Source: Nitrospira sp.
GTDB taxonomy: Bacteria > Nitrospirota > Thermodesulfovibrionia > Thermodesulfovibrionales > Dissulfurispiraceae
Assembly (NCBI GenBank): GCA_002634385.1
Contig: NSJL01000009.1
Location: 62,001 to 126,000, forward strand
DNA: 64,000 bases
Reading direction: 5' to 3'
Shown: piece after piece, positions 16,809 to 25,188 of the stretch
How the letters are laid out: every line of letters begins with the position of its first letter
Numbering within the stretch: the stretch's first letter is position 1
Made by a program: the position numbers and the translations under genes
Notes under the pieces: model-generated
Told to the model about the DNA's origin: nothing
The model's database searches: none
Seen by the model: only the letters and a program-made list of their open reading frames with translations

Positions 16809-18314
16809 TCATGGCTGCACTCCTCTGTGACAGTTGTAGCAAGCACCGTCTTTCCATGCGTCTCCGATATCCACCGGGTGCCTGAACTCCTGGCCAGTCT
16901 TCAGATCCAGCGGCTCCGGGCTTCCGGTCCCCTGTGAGAGGATGAGATGACAGCTCCGGCAGTCGTTGGAGACCGCCGCGCCGCTTTCGTTCCGGTGTGC
17001 GCCGTCGTGGCACCGCATGCATCCGCGGAAGAGGAAATGCCCGATATTGTTCGGGTAGACGGACCACCGCGCCTTCATCTCCGGGAAGATGTTCTTCCGG
17101 TAGGCCTCCTGCACCGCATGGATCGCCTCGTTCAGGGCCTGTCTCCTCTGCGAATAGAGGTCGGGATATCCATCCCGGTAAAAGGCGGCAAGGGCTTGGG
17201 CGATACCCTGCATGGCTTCTGCATCCGACGGGTATTCCCGTGCCATGGCGGCCACCGCGGCCTTCTTGATCCCGGGGAGGTCGGGGCGTATCTGCCCGGA
17301 GGCGATGGCGATATCCACCGCGTAATCGGGGGAATGGTAAGTATGGCTCGGGCGGTTGTGGCAGTCCATGCAATCCATCACGCGTGGCTTTGCGGAAAGG
17401 AGCTCCCGTGAGGGGGGATTTGAGGCGTCCTGATAGACGGTGCTCTTTCCCGTGGTCCTGTCCGTGACCCTTACCCAGGGGATATCCTGCCTCTGCCCGT
17501 CCCGTGCGATATACTCGATGAGAATATCGGTGTTGGTATGCCAGTGGATGCCCGTGGCGCGGCGGGCGCCCGGAGTGCCCCCTCCGACCTTGATCAGCAT
17601 GTTTATCGGCCAGTACGTATTTGCGGGATCATACATATAGTGGGTGAAAAGATGCTGCTTGGCGCCGAAGAAATGACGGGGCCAGTGGCATTCCTCGCAG
17701 GTCTCCCGGGCGGGACGAAGGTCTTCGATGGGTGTCGGGATCGGGCGTGGGTACACGCCGGCGAGCACGGCATACACCTGGTAGAGACCGGAAAGCTTCG
17801 AGCGTGCGTACCATCCCGCCCCCGGCCCGATATGGCATTCCACGCACTTCACCCGGGCGTGGGGAGAGTTCTGGTATGCGGTGTATTCCGGCTTCATCAC
17901 CTTATGGCAGGTGGTGCCGCAGAAGACCACCGAATCGGTAAAGTGGTACGCCTGGTAGACCCCGATGGAACTGAGCAGGACAAAAGCCAGAGTGCCGAGG
18001 ATAAAGACGAGGGTTGCGTTCCGGTGGTGCGGGTTGTTGAGGTCCACAGAGGGCCACTTGAGATAGGGCATCTCCCCGGTCCTCTGCCAGACGCGCCATT
18101 TGAGGTACATGCCCAGGGGAATGATCAGGAGTCCGAGCACCAGAAAGAGGGGTAGCACCATGTAGAGCAGGATGCCGAGATAGGGGTTGGTAATGGGGTG
18201 GAGGAAATTCACCCACAGAAGAAAGACGATGGCGAAGGCGGACACAAGGGCGGTCACGGCCCCTGCGGTGCTTATCCAGTTATAGGCAAGGCGCGGCAGT
18301 CTCTTTTTTTCCAT
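16809..18314 (-). CDS. Heptaheme inner-membrane cytochrome c, NapC/NirT type (ImcH-like)
   Basis: 501 residues. Three N-terminal membrane helices (about 12-35, 45-70 and 98-122) anchor the protein. The periplasmic part holds six CxxCH motifs (CVECH, CEECH, CMDCH, CMRCH, CRSCH, CYNCH) and one CX3CH (CGTTCH) just after the third helix, giving seven hemes. The CGTTCHKVMKPEY and NSPHARVKCVECHIGPG segments are typical of NapC/NirT quinol dehydrogenases. The arrangement (three helices, seven hemes, about 500 residues) matches the ImcH group, which passes quinol electrons to periplasmic carriers. A small zinc-ribbon gene lies 33 nt upstream. A 60-bp piece (17240-17299) is duplicated at 24969-25028. 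Confidence 0.85.
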   Translation of the reverse strand: MEKKRLPRLAYNWISTAGAVTALVSAFAIVFLLWVNFLHPITNPYLGILLYMVLPLFLVLGLLIIPLGMYLKWRVWQRTGEMPYLKWPSVDLNNPHHRNATLVFILGTLAFVLLSSIGVYQAYHFTDSVVFCGTTCHKVMKPEYTAYQNSPHARVKCVECHIGPGAGWYARSKLSGLYQVYAVLAGVYPRPIPTPIEDLRPARETCEECHWPRHFFGAKQHLFTHYMYDPANTYWPINMLIKVGGGTPGARRATGIHWHTNTDILIEYIARDGQRQDIPWVRVTDRTTGKSTVYQDASNPPSRELLSAKPRVMDCMDCHNRPSHTYHSPDYAVDIAIASGQIRPDLPGIKKAAVAAMAREYPSDAEAMQGIAQALAAFYRDGYPDLYSQRRQALNEAIHAVQEAYRKNIFPEMKARWSVYPNNIGHFLFRGCMRCHDGAHRNESGAAVSNDCRSCHLILSQGTGSPEPLDLKTGQEFRHPVDIGDAWKDGACYNCHRGVQP

Positions 18315-18346
18315 GCATTCTCACAGGAAGAAACACGGGGTTGCGC

Positions 18347-18517
18347 TTACTGCTTCTCCCTCTCTTTTACGCCTTCAGCCGCCGCTTCCCCGTTTCCGGG
18401 AGCCGGCTTGCAGACGGGACAGTACATTTCCCCCACATCCAGGAGGCATACATGCCCTCACTCGGGGCAGCAGACGCACTGGTCGAAGGGCTGCGTACAG
18501 ACCGGGCATTTTTCCAT
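18347..18517 (-). CDS. Small Cys-rich zinc-ribbon protein with in-frame TGA (selenoprotein candidate or broken gene)
   Basis: From an ATG at 18517, seven bases after a strong AAAGGAGG site, one frame runs 57 codons to TAA at 18347-18349. It is interrupted only by TGA at codon 20 (18458-18460). Before the TGA the product is MEKCPVCTQPFDQCVCCPE. After it comes GHVCLLDVGEMYCPVC and an acidic/basic tail. The TGA sits where a CPEC knuckle needs its second Cys, and two more Cys motifs continue in frame. So either selenocysteine is inserted, or a Cys codon mutated, or the sequence has an error. A short hairpin can form in the 20 nt after the TGA, but no convincing SECIS was found. It is the first gene of an operon with the heptaheme cytochrome. 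Confidence 0.55.
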
Positions 18518-18555
18518 GGGCTCTCCTCCTTTCCCTGTGCGGAAGTCCTCCTTCA

Positions 18556-18705
18556 ATTGTAATGCGAAACGGACCAAAAGTGAACCGCCGGAAGGGTGTG
18601 GTCAAAACCGGCGGCCCGAAGAATCTCTCGAATAAGGGGAAGGAAGCAATGGAGTAGGGTTACTCAGGTGACAGGGCCGAAAAGCAGATTATTCTGTTTC
18701 TGCCT
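18556..18705 (+). repeat. 150-bp repeat, copy A
   Basis: Nearly identical to 25039-25188 (about four mismatches, all in the first 45 bases). The left part (GCGAAACGGACCAAAAGTGA) resembles terminal sequence of some insertion sequences. No gene is encoded here. Copy B contains the last codons of a diguanylate cyclase, but copy A has a stop in the corresponding frame. Confidence 0.85.
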
Positions 18706-18799
18706 CAGCCTCGTAGGGGATGACCATCGAGTAGACGTGATTCGGTATCTTTGCGTTTCAGTGAGCCAATCCGCGCAGTATCTGGCGATGTCGTGGCGA

Positions 18800-18828
18800 T
18801 TGACTGTGTGGTCTTGTTGTGATATTCT
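18800..18828 (+). promoter_or_regulatory. Sigma-70-type promoter of mscL
   Basis: TTGACT (18800-18805), a 17-nt spacer and TATTCT (18823-18828). The mscL start codon is 95 nt further on. The leader shows no hairpin that stands out. Confidence 0.6.
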
Positions 18829-18923
18829 TGATTTGTAAAAAAGTGAGAACAGCGGGCAGAAAGGGCAACGTCCCGTGCGAAGCGAACCGTACATTACGCG
18901 GATCACCTGAAGAGGAGGATCTC

Positions 18924-19373
18924 ATGTTCAAGGAATTCAGAGAGTTCGCCGTGAAAGGAAATGTAATCGATATGGCGGTGGGTATTATTATCGGAGCAGC
19001 CTTTACCACTATCGTCAATTCCTTCGTTGCCGACATCCTCATGCCCCCCATCGGCCTTCTCCTGGGCAATGTCGATTTTCAGAATTTCTTCCTTCTTCTC
19101 AAAGAGGGAAAGACTGCCGGTCCCTATGGCTCCCTTGCCGAGGCAAAAACAGCCGGGGCCGTTACTCTCAACTACGGCCTCTTCGTCAATGCGCTCATCA
19201 GCTTTCTTATTGTCGCCTTTGCTGTTTTTCTTCTTGTCCGCACTATCAACAACCTGCGGCGGCAGGCGGAAACGCCCCCGGCGGCGCTGTCCACCAAGGA
19301 GTGTCCCTATTGTCTCTCCGTCATTCCCGTGAAGGCGGTCCGATGTGCGCACTGTACTTCGGACATAAAGTAA
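18924..19373 (+). CDS. mscL: Large-conductance mechanosensitive channel MscL with C-terminal zinc ribbon
   Basis: 149 residues from an ATG at 18924, behind AGAGGAGGATCTC. The N-terminus [26 protein letters not shown] is the MscL signature and first pore helix. The second helix is [20 protein letters not shown]. It opens on hypo-osmotic shock and forms a pentamer in the inner membrane. After the cytoplasmic helix an unusual tail carries two knuckles, CPYC and CAHC (about residues 128-146), a zinc-ribbon form found in a subset of MscL proteins. The next gene begins 17 nt after its stop. Confidence 0.93.
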   Translation: MFKEFREFAVKGNVIDMAVGIIIGAAFTTIVNSFVADILMPPIGLLLGNVDFQNFFLLLKEGKTAGPYGSLAEAKTAGAVTLNYGLFVNALISFLIVAFAVFLLVRTINNLRRQAETPPAALSTKECPYCLSVIPVKAVRCAHCTSDIK

Positions 19374-19390
19374 ATAAAGGAGGCACAGAA

Positions 19391-20149
19391 ATGAGAATGC
19401 CTTTTCTTGGAAGCGTCCTTTTCTTTCTCTTCCTGCTCCTGTTCATACCGGCAGCTTCTTCCTACGCCGGATTGCTCGATGGCGTGCTGCGCGCTATAGG
19501 TGTTGCGCCTGCGCCACACCAGGATGCTCCGTACCGGGATGTGCCGCAGGAGGAGGATACTATTGCGTCGGGTCTGAAAGAGGCCTTGTCGGTGGGGGTT
19601 GAGAAAGCGGTGGCGAGCGTTTCGAAAGAGGATGGCTATTTCGGCAACGAGGCAATCAAGATCCCTCTTCCCGAAAAGCTCAGGACTGTTGCCTCCGCCA
19701 TGGGCAGATTCGGATTACAAGAGGAGGTGGATGATGTCGTGCTCGGCATGAACCGGGCCGCGGAAAACGCCGCCCCCCACGCGAAAGCCATCTTTATGGA
19801 GGGAATTAAGCGGATGACCCTTGACGACGCGCGGAAGATTCTCCAGGGCGGCAACACGGCGGCAACGGATTTTTTCAGGAAGAAGATGAGTGAAGACCTC
19901 TATAAGGCTTTCAAGCCCGTCGTGACTTCGAGCATGGAAGAGGTCGGCTTGGTACGGTCGTACAAGAACATGATGAAAAGGTATATGTCTCTTCCTTTTG
20001 TGCGGCAGCAATCGCTTGACCTCGACCACTATGTGACACAGCAGGCGCTGGAGGGCTTGTTTTTCATGATTGGCGAGGAGGAGAAGAAAATACGTACTGA
20101 TCCGGCTGCGCGGGTAACGGATCTGCTCAAAAAGCTCTTTGGCAATTGA
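19391..20149 (+). CDS. DUF4197 family exported protein
   Basis: 252 residues from an ATG at 19391, with AAGGAGG 7 nt upstream. The signal peptide ends near SSYAG. The mature chain matches DUF4197: GLKEALSVGVEKAVASVSKEDGYFGN, IPLPEKLR, a central RAAENAAPHAKAIFMEGIKRMTLDDARKIL, and a C-terminal LDHYVTQQALEGLFFMIGEEE. The molecular function is unknown. The expected location is the periplasm. It overlaps the reading frame of the following DUF748 gene by about 10 nt if the TTG start there is used. Confidence 0.85.
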   Translation: MRMPFLGSVLFFLFLLLFIPAASSYAGLLDGVLRAIGVAPAPHQDAPYRDVPQEEDTIASGLKEALSVGVEKAVASVSKEDGYFGNEAIKIPLPEKLRTVASAMGRFGLQEEVDDVVLGMNRAAENAAPHAKAIFMEGIKRMTLDDARKILQGGNTAATDFFRKKMSEDLYKAFKPVVTSSMEEVGLVRSYKNMMKRYMSLPFVRQQSLDLDHYVTQQALEGLFFMIGEEEKKIRTDPAARVTDLLKKLFGN

Positions 20150-23100
20150 AGAGATTTTTTCGGTGACTTTCAGGGAAAGAGCCCGTTCCAGGATTTTTCA
20201 AAAGAGGACGCTGGCTATCGCATGCAGCGCCTTGGTGCTTTTCGCCCTTATCGGCTTTTTCCTGCTCCCCCTGGTACTGAAATCTATCCTGACCGGAAAG
20301 CTCTCAGCGCACCTCCACCGCCCGGTCTCCATTCGTGCGATTACGTTCAATCCCCTCACGCTTTCCCTTAGCATCAGGGGAATCGCTATCAGGGAGCGGA
20401 CGGGAAACGAGACTTTTTTCTCCTGCGATGAGCTGTACCTTAACCTGCAGTCCCTTTCGCTGATAAAAGGGGGTCCCGTCATCCGGGAGGTGCGGCTGGT
20501 GAGGCCCTATGTGCACATTGTGCATAACGACGACGGAACGTACAGTTTCTCAGACCTCCTGGAAGCGGAAAAGGACGGTACGCGCCACGCGGCACAGAAA
20601 CCCTTCCGTTTTTCGCTGAACAACATCTCACTGCTTTCGGGGAGCATCGATTTCCGGGACAGCCCGAAAAAGAGGACGCATACCGTGAGGGGGCTTACCG
20701 TGAGCATCCCCTTCATCTCCAACCTCCCTTATTATGTGGAGAGCTATGTGGAGCCCCGTCTTGAGGCGGTAGTAAACGGGAATACACTTTCGTTAAAGGG
20801 GAAGACGAAGCCCTTTGCCGGCTCCCGTGAAACAACGCTGGCTTTTAAGGCAGACGGCATCAGCATCCCCTCCTATCTGGCCTACAGTCCTGTGCCGCTG
20901 AAATTCAAAATGCCCTCAGGACTCCTCGATATGAACATCGGCATCAGCTTCGTTCAGCATAAGGACAAAGCGCCCACCCTCTCGCTGCAGGGAGAGCTCG
21001 GCTGCAGGGAGGTCCGCATCACCGATATCCGCGAAAGGCCTCTTTTTTATGTCCCGCTGGTGTCTCTGGGCATTGGCTCCTCAGACCTGATGGCGAAAAA
21101 GCTGCATTTATCAAAGGTCGTTGTCCGGTCTCCTGAAGCTATTCTTGTCCGTGAAAAGACGGGAAAACTGAATATCCGGCAGATTCTCCCGGAGGAAAGC
21201 GCAGCCACGCGCGCTGCAACCGCCCGGCCTTCTTCTCCAGAGGAGGCATCTTTTGTCCTGGATATCGACCAGGCACGTCTTACCGGGGGGAAAATCACCT
21301 TCTCCGACCTGTTGACGGACAAACCTTTCAAAACGACCCTGGAGCATATCGAGGTGTCCCTGGATCACTTCAGTAATGAAAAGGAGAAGACGGCCGCCCT
21401 GTCCGCATCGCTGCAGAGCGACACAAAAGAGGCGGTGACGCTCGCGGCTACGTTCTCGGTGAATCCCGCTGTTGTGCAGGGGAATTTTGAAATTATGCAG
21501 ATCGGACTCAAAAAGTATACTCCTTACTACCGCGATCTCGTTTCCTTCGATATTGCGGAGGGCGAGGCCGGCCTCGCAAGCGCCTTTTTCGCCGCAAGGA
21601 AAGGGGATGAGTACGACCTGCACCTTTCGGGACTGGCGTCGACAGTCCGTTCCCTCAAGGTGCGAAAGCGGGACGAGCAGGAGTATTTCCTCAGCATTCC
21701 TTCGGCGTCCATCAGGGAGACCTGGATTGATTTTGGAAAACGGGAACTGATTGTGGGGGGCTTTTCATCCCGGAAGGGACGCGTTGTCGTTACACGGCTC
21801 AAAGACGGGGGGCTGAACGTGCAGAATCTGGTGCCCCCTTCCCCGGGGCCGGCAGGGAGCTCACCGGAAACCACGAGGCGGGCTCCTGCCCGGAAATGGC
21901 TTTATGACATGCGAAACATTGCCATCGATGATTATACAATCGAGGCGGAAGACCTCGCTCCCGCCGATCCCGTCACTCTTTCCGTCGAACGGGTCAGAAT
22001 ACGGGGGAATTCGATCTCCAACAGGAGAGGTTCCCGGGGCAGGGCATCCCTTTCCTGCAGTGTGGGCAATAAGGGTTCATTTTCGGCTTCAGGAACAGTC
22101 GGCTTGGACCCATTGTCCGCCTCCCTGAAGCTTGCTGCAAAAGGAATTGATATTACCCCGCTGCAACCCTATATGGCCGAAAGGGCCAACCTGTATCTCA
22201 TCGAAGGGAACTTCTCCGCTGAAGGCAGGCTATCCGCTTCCTATGCCGAAAAAGAGGGGGTGAAGGCCACTTACTTTGGTGAAGCGATGCTGTCGAACTT
22301 TGCTTCCGTCGACACGATCCATGCCGACGACTTCCTGAAATGGGAGACGCTGCACTTCGCCAGGATGGAGGTGAGCTACCCTTTCACCTTGGTAAAGATA
22401 GACGAGACCTCTCTCTCCAATTTTTACTCCCGCATTGCCATCAATCCGGACGGTACCCTTAATCTCCAGGAAATCCTGAGGAAAGAAGAGGCGCTGCAGG
22501 AGGCTCCCGTCACGGAACCGGCGGAACGCAGGGAAAGTGGGAATCCGGGTATGACTTCCCGGAAAAGCATGGTATCCCTGAACAAGGTAACGCTCCAGGG
22601 AGGTGCCCTGCACTTTTCCGACCGTTTTGTGAAGCCAGGCTACTCCACAAACCTTACGGAGATCGGCGGCAGGGTATCGGGACTTTCTTCAGAGGACGGC
22701 ACCTTTGCCGATGTGGACGTAAGGGGCAAGCTCGATAATTACGCGCCGCTGCAGATCAGCGGCAGGATCAATCCTCTCCGGGAAGATCTGTTTGTCGATT
22801 TGAAGGCAGACTTCAGGGACATGGATCTGAGCACGGTGACGCCTTACTCCGGCAGACATCTGGGCTATACCATTCAAAAGGGAAAACTTGCTTTCAGTTT
22901 GCAGTATTTTATTGTGAAGAAGAGGCTGGAATCGCAGAACAATATTTTCCTCGATCAACTGACGTTCGGCGAGAAAGTGGAAAGTTCCGAAGCGACGGAG
23001 CTGCCGGTCAAGCTCGCTATTGCCCTGCTCAAAAACAGGAAGGGGGAGATTTCCCTGGACCTCCCCGTCACCGGGCAGATCGACGATCCGAAGTTCAAGG

Positions 23101-23759
23101 TCGGCAGAATTATCCTCAAGATGCTGATGAACCTTCTCGCAAAGGCCGCGACCTCTCCTTTTTCCCTTCTTGGCGCACTGTTCGGGGGCGGTGAAGAGTT
23201 GAGCGCTCTCGAGTTCGACTACGGAAGCTCGGGTATAACGGAAGCAGGGGCGAAGAAGCTCGATACCCTGGTGAGGGCCCTCTCTGAACGGCCTGCAGTG
23301 AACCTGGAGATCGGAGGATACGTAGAATCCGAAAAAGACCGGGAGGGCCTACGGCACTATCTGTTCAATAAAAAGCTAAAGGCGCAGAAACTGAAAGAGA
23401 TGGTCAGGAAAGGCGATGCTCCGCTTTCCGTGGACGATATCATGATAGAGCCGGCTGAGCGTCCCGTCTACCTTAAAATGGCGTACCGGGAAGAGAAGTT
23501 CCCGAAGCCCCGCAATTTTATCGGCATGGTCAAGGACCTGCCCGCACCTGAAATGGAGAAACTGATGCTTACCCATATCAAGATCACTGACGAGGACCTG
23601 AGGCAGCTTGCTGCGGACCGAGCGCTGAAGGTGAGGGACTATCTGCTCAAATCGGGGGCTATCGAGCAGAAGAGGATATTTCTCATCACTCCCAAGTCGC
23701 TGCTGCCGGAGAAAAAGAAAACGATGCGTGACAGCCGCGTCGATTTTACCCTGAAATAG
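20139..23759 (+). CDS. DUF748 domain (AsmA-like) large envelope protein
   Basis: 1206 residues from a TTG at 20139; a GTG at 20163 is an alternative start. A single N-terminal helix (ALVLFALIGFFLLPLVL) anchors it in the inner membrane. The rest is a long beta-rich periplasmic chain with repeated DUF748/AsmA-type segments such as PLTLSLSIRGIAI, ITFSDLLTDKPFKTTLEHIEV and LHFSDRFVKPGYSTNLTEIGG. The C-terminus (from about 1030) has an OmpA-like fold, LEFDYGSSGITEAGAKKLDTLVRAL, and KVRDYLLKSGAIEQKRI. AsmA-like proteins are thought to bridge the periplasm for lipid transport, so such a role is inferred here. Confidence 0.85.
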   Translation: MAIEEIFSVTFRERARSRIFQKRTLAIACSALVLFALIGFFLLPLVLKSILTGKLSAHLHRPVSIRAITFNPLTLSLSIRGIAIRERTGNETFFSCDELYLNLQSLSLIKGGPVIREVRLVRPYVHIVHNDDGTYSFSDLLEAEKDGTRHAAQKPFRFSLNNISLLSGSIDFRDSPKKRTHTVRGLTVSIPFISNLPYYVESYVEPRLEAVVNGNTLSLKGKTKPFAGSRETTLAFKADGISIPSYLAYSPVPLKFKMPSGLLDMNIGISFVQHKDKAPTLSLQGELGCREVRITDIRERPLFYVPLVSLGIGSSDLMAKKLHLSKVVVRSPEAILVREKTGKLNIRQILPEESAATRAATARPSSPEEASFVLDIDQARLTGGKITFSDLLTDKPFKTTLEHIEVSLDHFSNEKEKTAALSASLQSDTKEAVTLAATFSVNPAVVQGNFEIMQIGLKKYTPYYRDLVSFDIAEGEAGLASAFFAARKGDEYDLHLSGLASTVRSLKVRKRDEQEYFLSIPSASIRETWIDFGKRELIVGGFSSRKGRVVVTRLKDGGLNVQNLVPPSPGPAGSSPETTRRAPARKWLYDMRNIAIDDYTIEAEDLAPADPVTLSVERVRIRGNSISNRRGSRGRASLSCSVGNKGSFSASGTVGLDPLSASLKLAAKGIDITPLQPYMAERANLYLIEGNFSAEGRLSASYAEKEGVKATYFGEAMLSNFASVDTIHADDFLKWETLHFARMEVSYPFTLVKIDETSLSNFYSRIAINPDGTLNLQEILRKEEALQEAPVTEPAERRESGNPGMTSRKSMVSLNKVTLQGGALHFSDRFVKPGYSTNLTEIGGRVSGLSSEDGTFADVDVRGKLDNYAPLQISGRINPLREDLFVDLKADFRDMDLSTVTPYSGRHLGYTIQKGKLAFSLQYFIVKKRLESQNNIFLDQLTFGEKVESSEATELPVKLAIALLKNRKGEISLDLPVTGQIDDPKFKVGRIILKMLMNLLAKAATSPFSLLGALFGGGEELSALEFDYGSSGITEAGAKKLDTLVRALSERPAVNLEIGGYVESEKDREGLRHYLFNKKLKAQKLKEMVRKGDAPLSVDDIMIEPAERPVYLKMAYREEKFPKPRNFIGMVKDLPAPEMEKLMLTHIKITDEDLRQLAADRALKVRDYLLKSGAIEQKRIFLITPKSLLPEKKKTMRDSRVDFTLK

Positions 23760-23823
23760 TCCTGAAAGAGCGGGTCTCCGTGTGCAGGGTTTCCCTGTTG
23801 CACGGGGACTCGTCCGTTGATTT

Positions 23824-23851
23824 GCCGGCCGGAGAGATGTCCGGCTTTATT
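23824..23851 (+). terminator. Possible terminator after the DUF748 gene
   Basis: GCCGG (23824-23828) pairs with CCGGC (23841-23845), followed by TTTATTCC. A second, perfect 10-bp hairpin (23877-23886 with 23891-23900) lies just before the convergent OmpA-like stop and could serve either strand. Confidence 0.4.
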
Positions 23852-23913
23852 CCTCTTTGCCGGCTTTTGAGAGGGAGAGGAGGAGGGGGACCTCCTCCTC
23901 TTGAAAGCAATTG

Positions 23914-24687
23914 CTACTCGGAGAGTGCCGAAATTTCGACCCTCCTGTTTTCAAATCTCCCCTCTTTTGTTTTGTTGGTGGCGATAGGCTTTGTTTCTCC
24001 ATACCCGACAGTACTGAAGCGGGCCTTGTCAAAACCGCCCTTTGCTACCAGGTAGCGCTTTACCGATTCAGCTCTTCTTTCGGAGAGTTTCTGATTGTAC
24101 GCATCGGACCCGGTGCTGTCCGTGTGACCTTCAATGCGAAACGCGGCGTCAGGATATTTCTCCACGAATGCAATGGCCTTTTGGAGCTCATTCTCATCTG
24201 CCTTCCTGATAGCTGCTTTATCAACATCGAAGTTGATGTGGATGACCAATGTCTCGACCACCCGTTTCGGTTCTGGCGCAGGAGCAGGAGCGGGCTTCGG
24301 TTCCGGCGCAGGAGCGGGTGCAGGTGCAGGTTCCGGCGCAGGGGCAGGAGCGGGCTTCGGTTCCGGTGCCGGAGCGGGTTTGGGCGGACAGAGCGCCTTT
24401 ATCTTCGCCTGCGCGTCGTTTGCGATCCCGATCGCCTCCTTTGTCCTGCAGGAATGATAGACATCGTATGCCCGGTCCACCTCCGCTTTCAACGCATTAT
24501 ACTCTGCAGGACACTCCTTGTCCTTTCCGGCTGCCTGTGCCGCCATAAGGGCTTTGTCCGCCTGTACAAGCTCAGTATGATAGTAGTCGTACTTTGCCTT
24601 GCGCGCCGACCGCTCCATTCCTGCACATCCAACGAGTAGGGAGGAAACAATCAGTGCGAAAACGAGATAATTGAATTTCCTGTTCAT
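23914..24687 (-). CDS. OmpA/Pal-like peptidoglycan-binding lipoprotein with PAPEP repeats
   Basis: 257 residues. The lipobox LLVGC at about 21 makes it a lipoprotein. A helical, DUF4398-like segment (about 25-98) follows, then a Pro/Ala/Glu spacer of repeated PAPAPEP (about 100-140). The C-terminal OmpA domain (about 143-257) has INFDVDKAAIRKADENEL, IEGHTDSTGSDAYNQKLSERRAESV and the closing GRFENRRVEI. The Asp and Arg of these motifs bind diaminopimelate of peptidoglycan. It tethers the outer membrane to the wall. The spacer DNA is a simple repeat prone to length change. Confidence 0.92.
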   Translation of the reverse strand: MNRKFNYLVFALIVSSLLVGCAGMERSARKAKYDYYHTELVQADKALMAAQAAGKDKECPAEYNALKAEVDRAYDVYHSCRTKEAIGIANDAQAKIKALCPPKPAPAPEPKPAPAPAPEPAPAPAPAPEPKPAPAPAPEPKRVVETLVIHINFDVDKAAIRKADENELQKAIAFVEKYPDAAFRIEGHTDSTGSDAYNQKLSERRAESVKRYLVAKGGFDKARFSTVGYGETKPIATNKTKEGRFENRRVEISALSE

Positions 24688-24968
24688 GGATACTCCTCCT
24701 TGATTCTGATATGGAAAAATACGGTTCCCGGTTTCTTCTTCTCCGCGTTCCGGGACATTCTTACAGTTTTTCCCGCCATCATCTTTTTTCCTCCCTCTTT
24801 CTTCAGCGTATGTTCCGCAAAAAAACCGTATCTCGCTAAAAGTACAGCGGAGGGTTTCTGATTATAAAAAAACAATTTCAAACTCTTGGAGCTACGCTTT
24901 ATATTACTGCAGTGCTGTGCTTATTTCAATAGATACAAGAACAAGAACCGGGATCCGCCATCATGCCT

Positions 24969-25028
24969 GTGCCATGGCGGCCACCGCGGCCTTCTTGATC
25001 CCGGGGAGGTCGGGGCGTATCTGCCCGG
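24969..25028 (+). repeat. 60-bp exact copy of a piece of the heptaheme cytochrome gene
   Basis: Identical to 17240-17299, inside the cytochrome gene. It is followed after 10 bp by copy B of the 150-bp repeat. The order and orientation are the same as around 17.2-18.7 kb. The 455-bp gap 24688-25142 holds no other feature. Confidence 0.9.
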
Positions 25029-25038
25029 TCTTCTGCAG

Positions 25039-25188
25039 ATTGTAATGCGAAACGGACCAAAAGTGAACCACCGGAGGGGTGCAGTCAAAACCGGCGGCCC
25101 GAAGAATCTCTCGAATAAGGGGAAGGAAGCAATGGAGTAGGGTTACTCAGGTGACAGGGCCGAAAAGCAGATTATTCTGTTTCTGCCT
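25039..25188 (+). repeat. 150-bp repeat, copy B
   Basis: Matches 18556-18705 with about four mismatches. Its right end overlaps the last 15 codons of the ferritin-GGDEF gene, which therefore ends inside the repeat. Confidence 0.85.

Noticed and set aside
18664-18906. 80-codon minus-strand frame ending in the 150-bp repeat
   Set aside because: No homology or ribosome site. It overlaps the mscL promoter on the other strand.
24886-25140. Plus-strand frame of 84 codons across the two repeats
   Set aside because: It is an antisense read of cytochrome and repeat DNA, chimeric and without a ribosome site.
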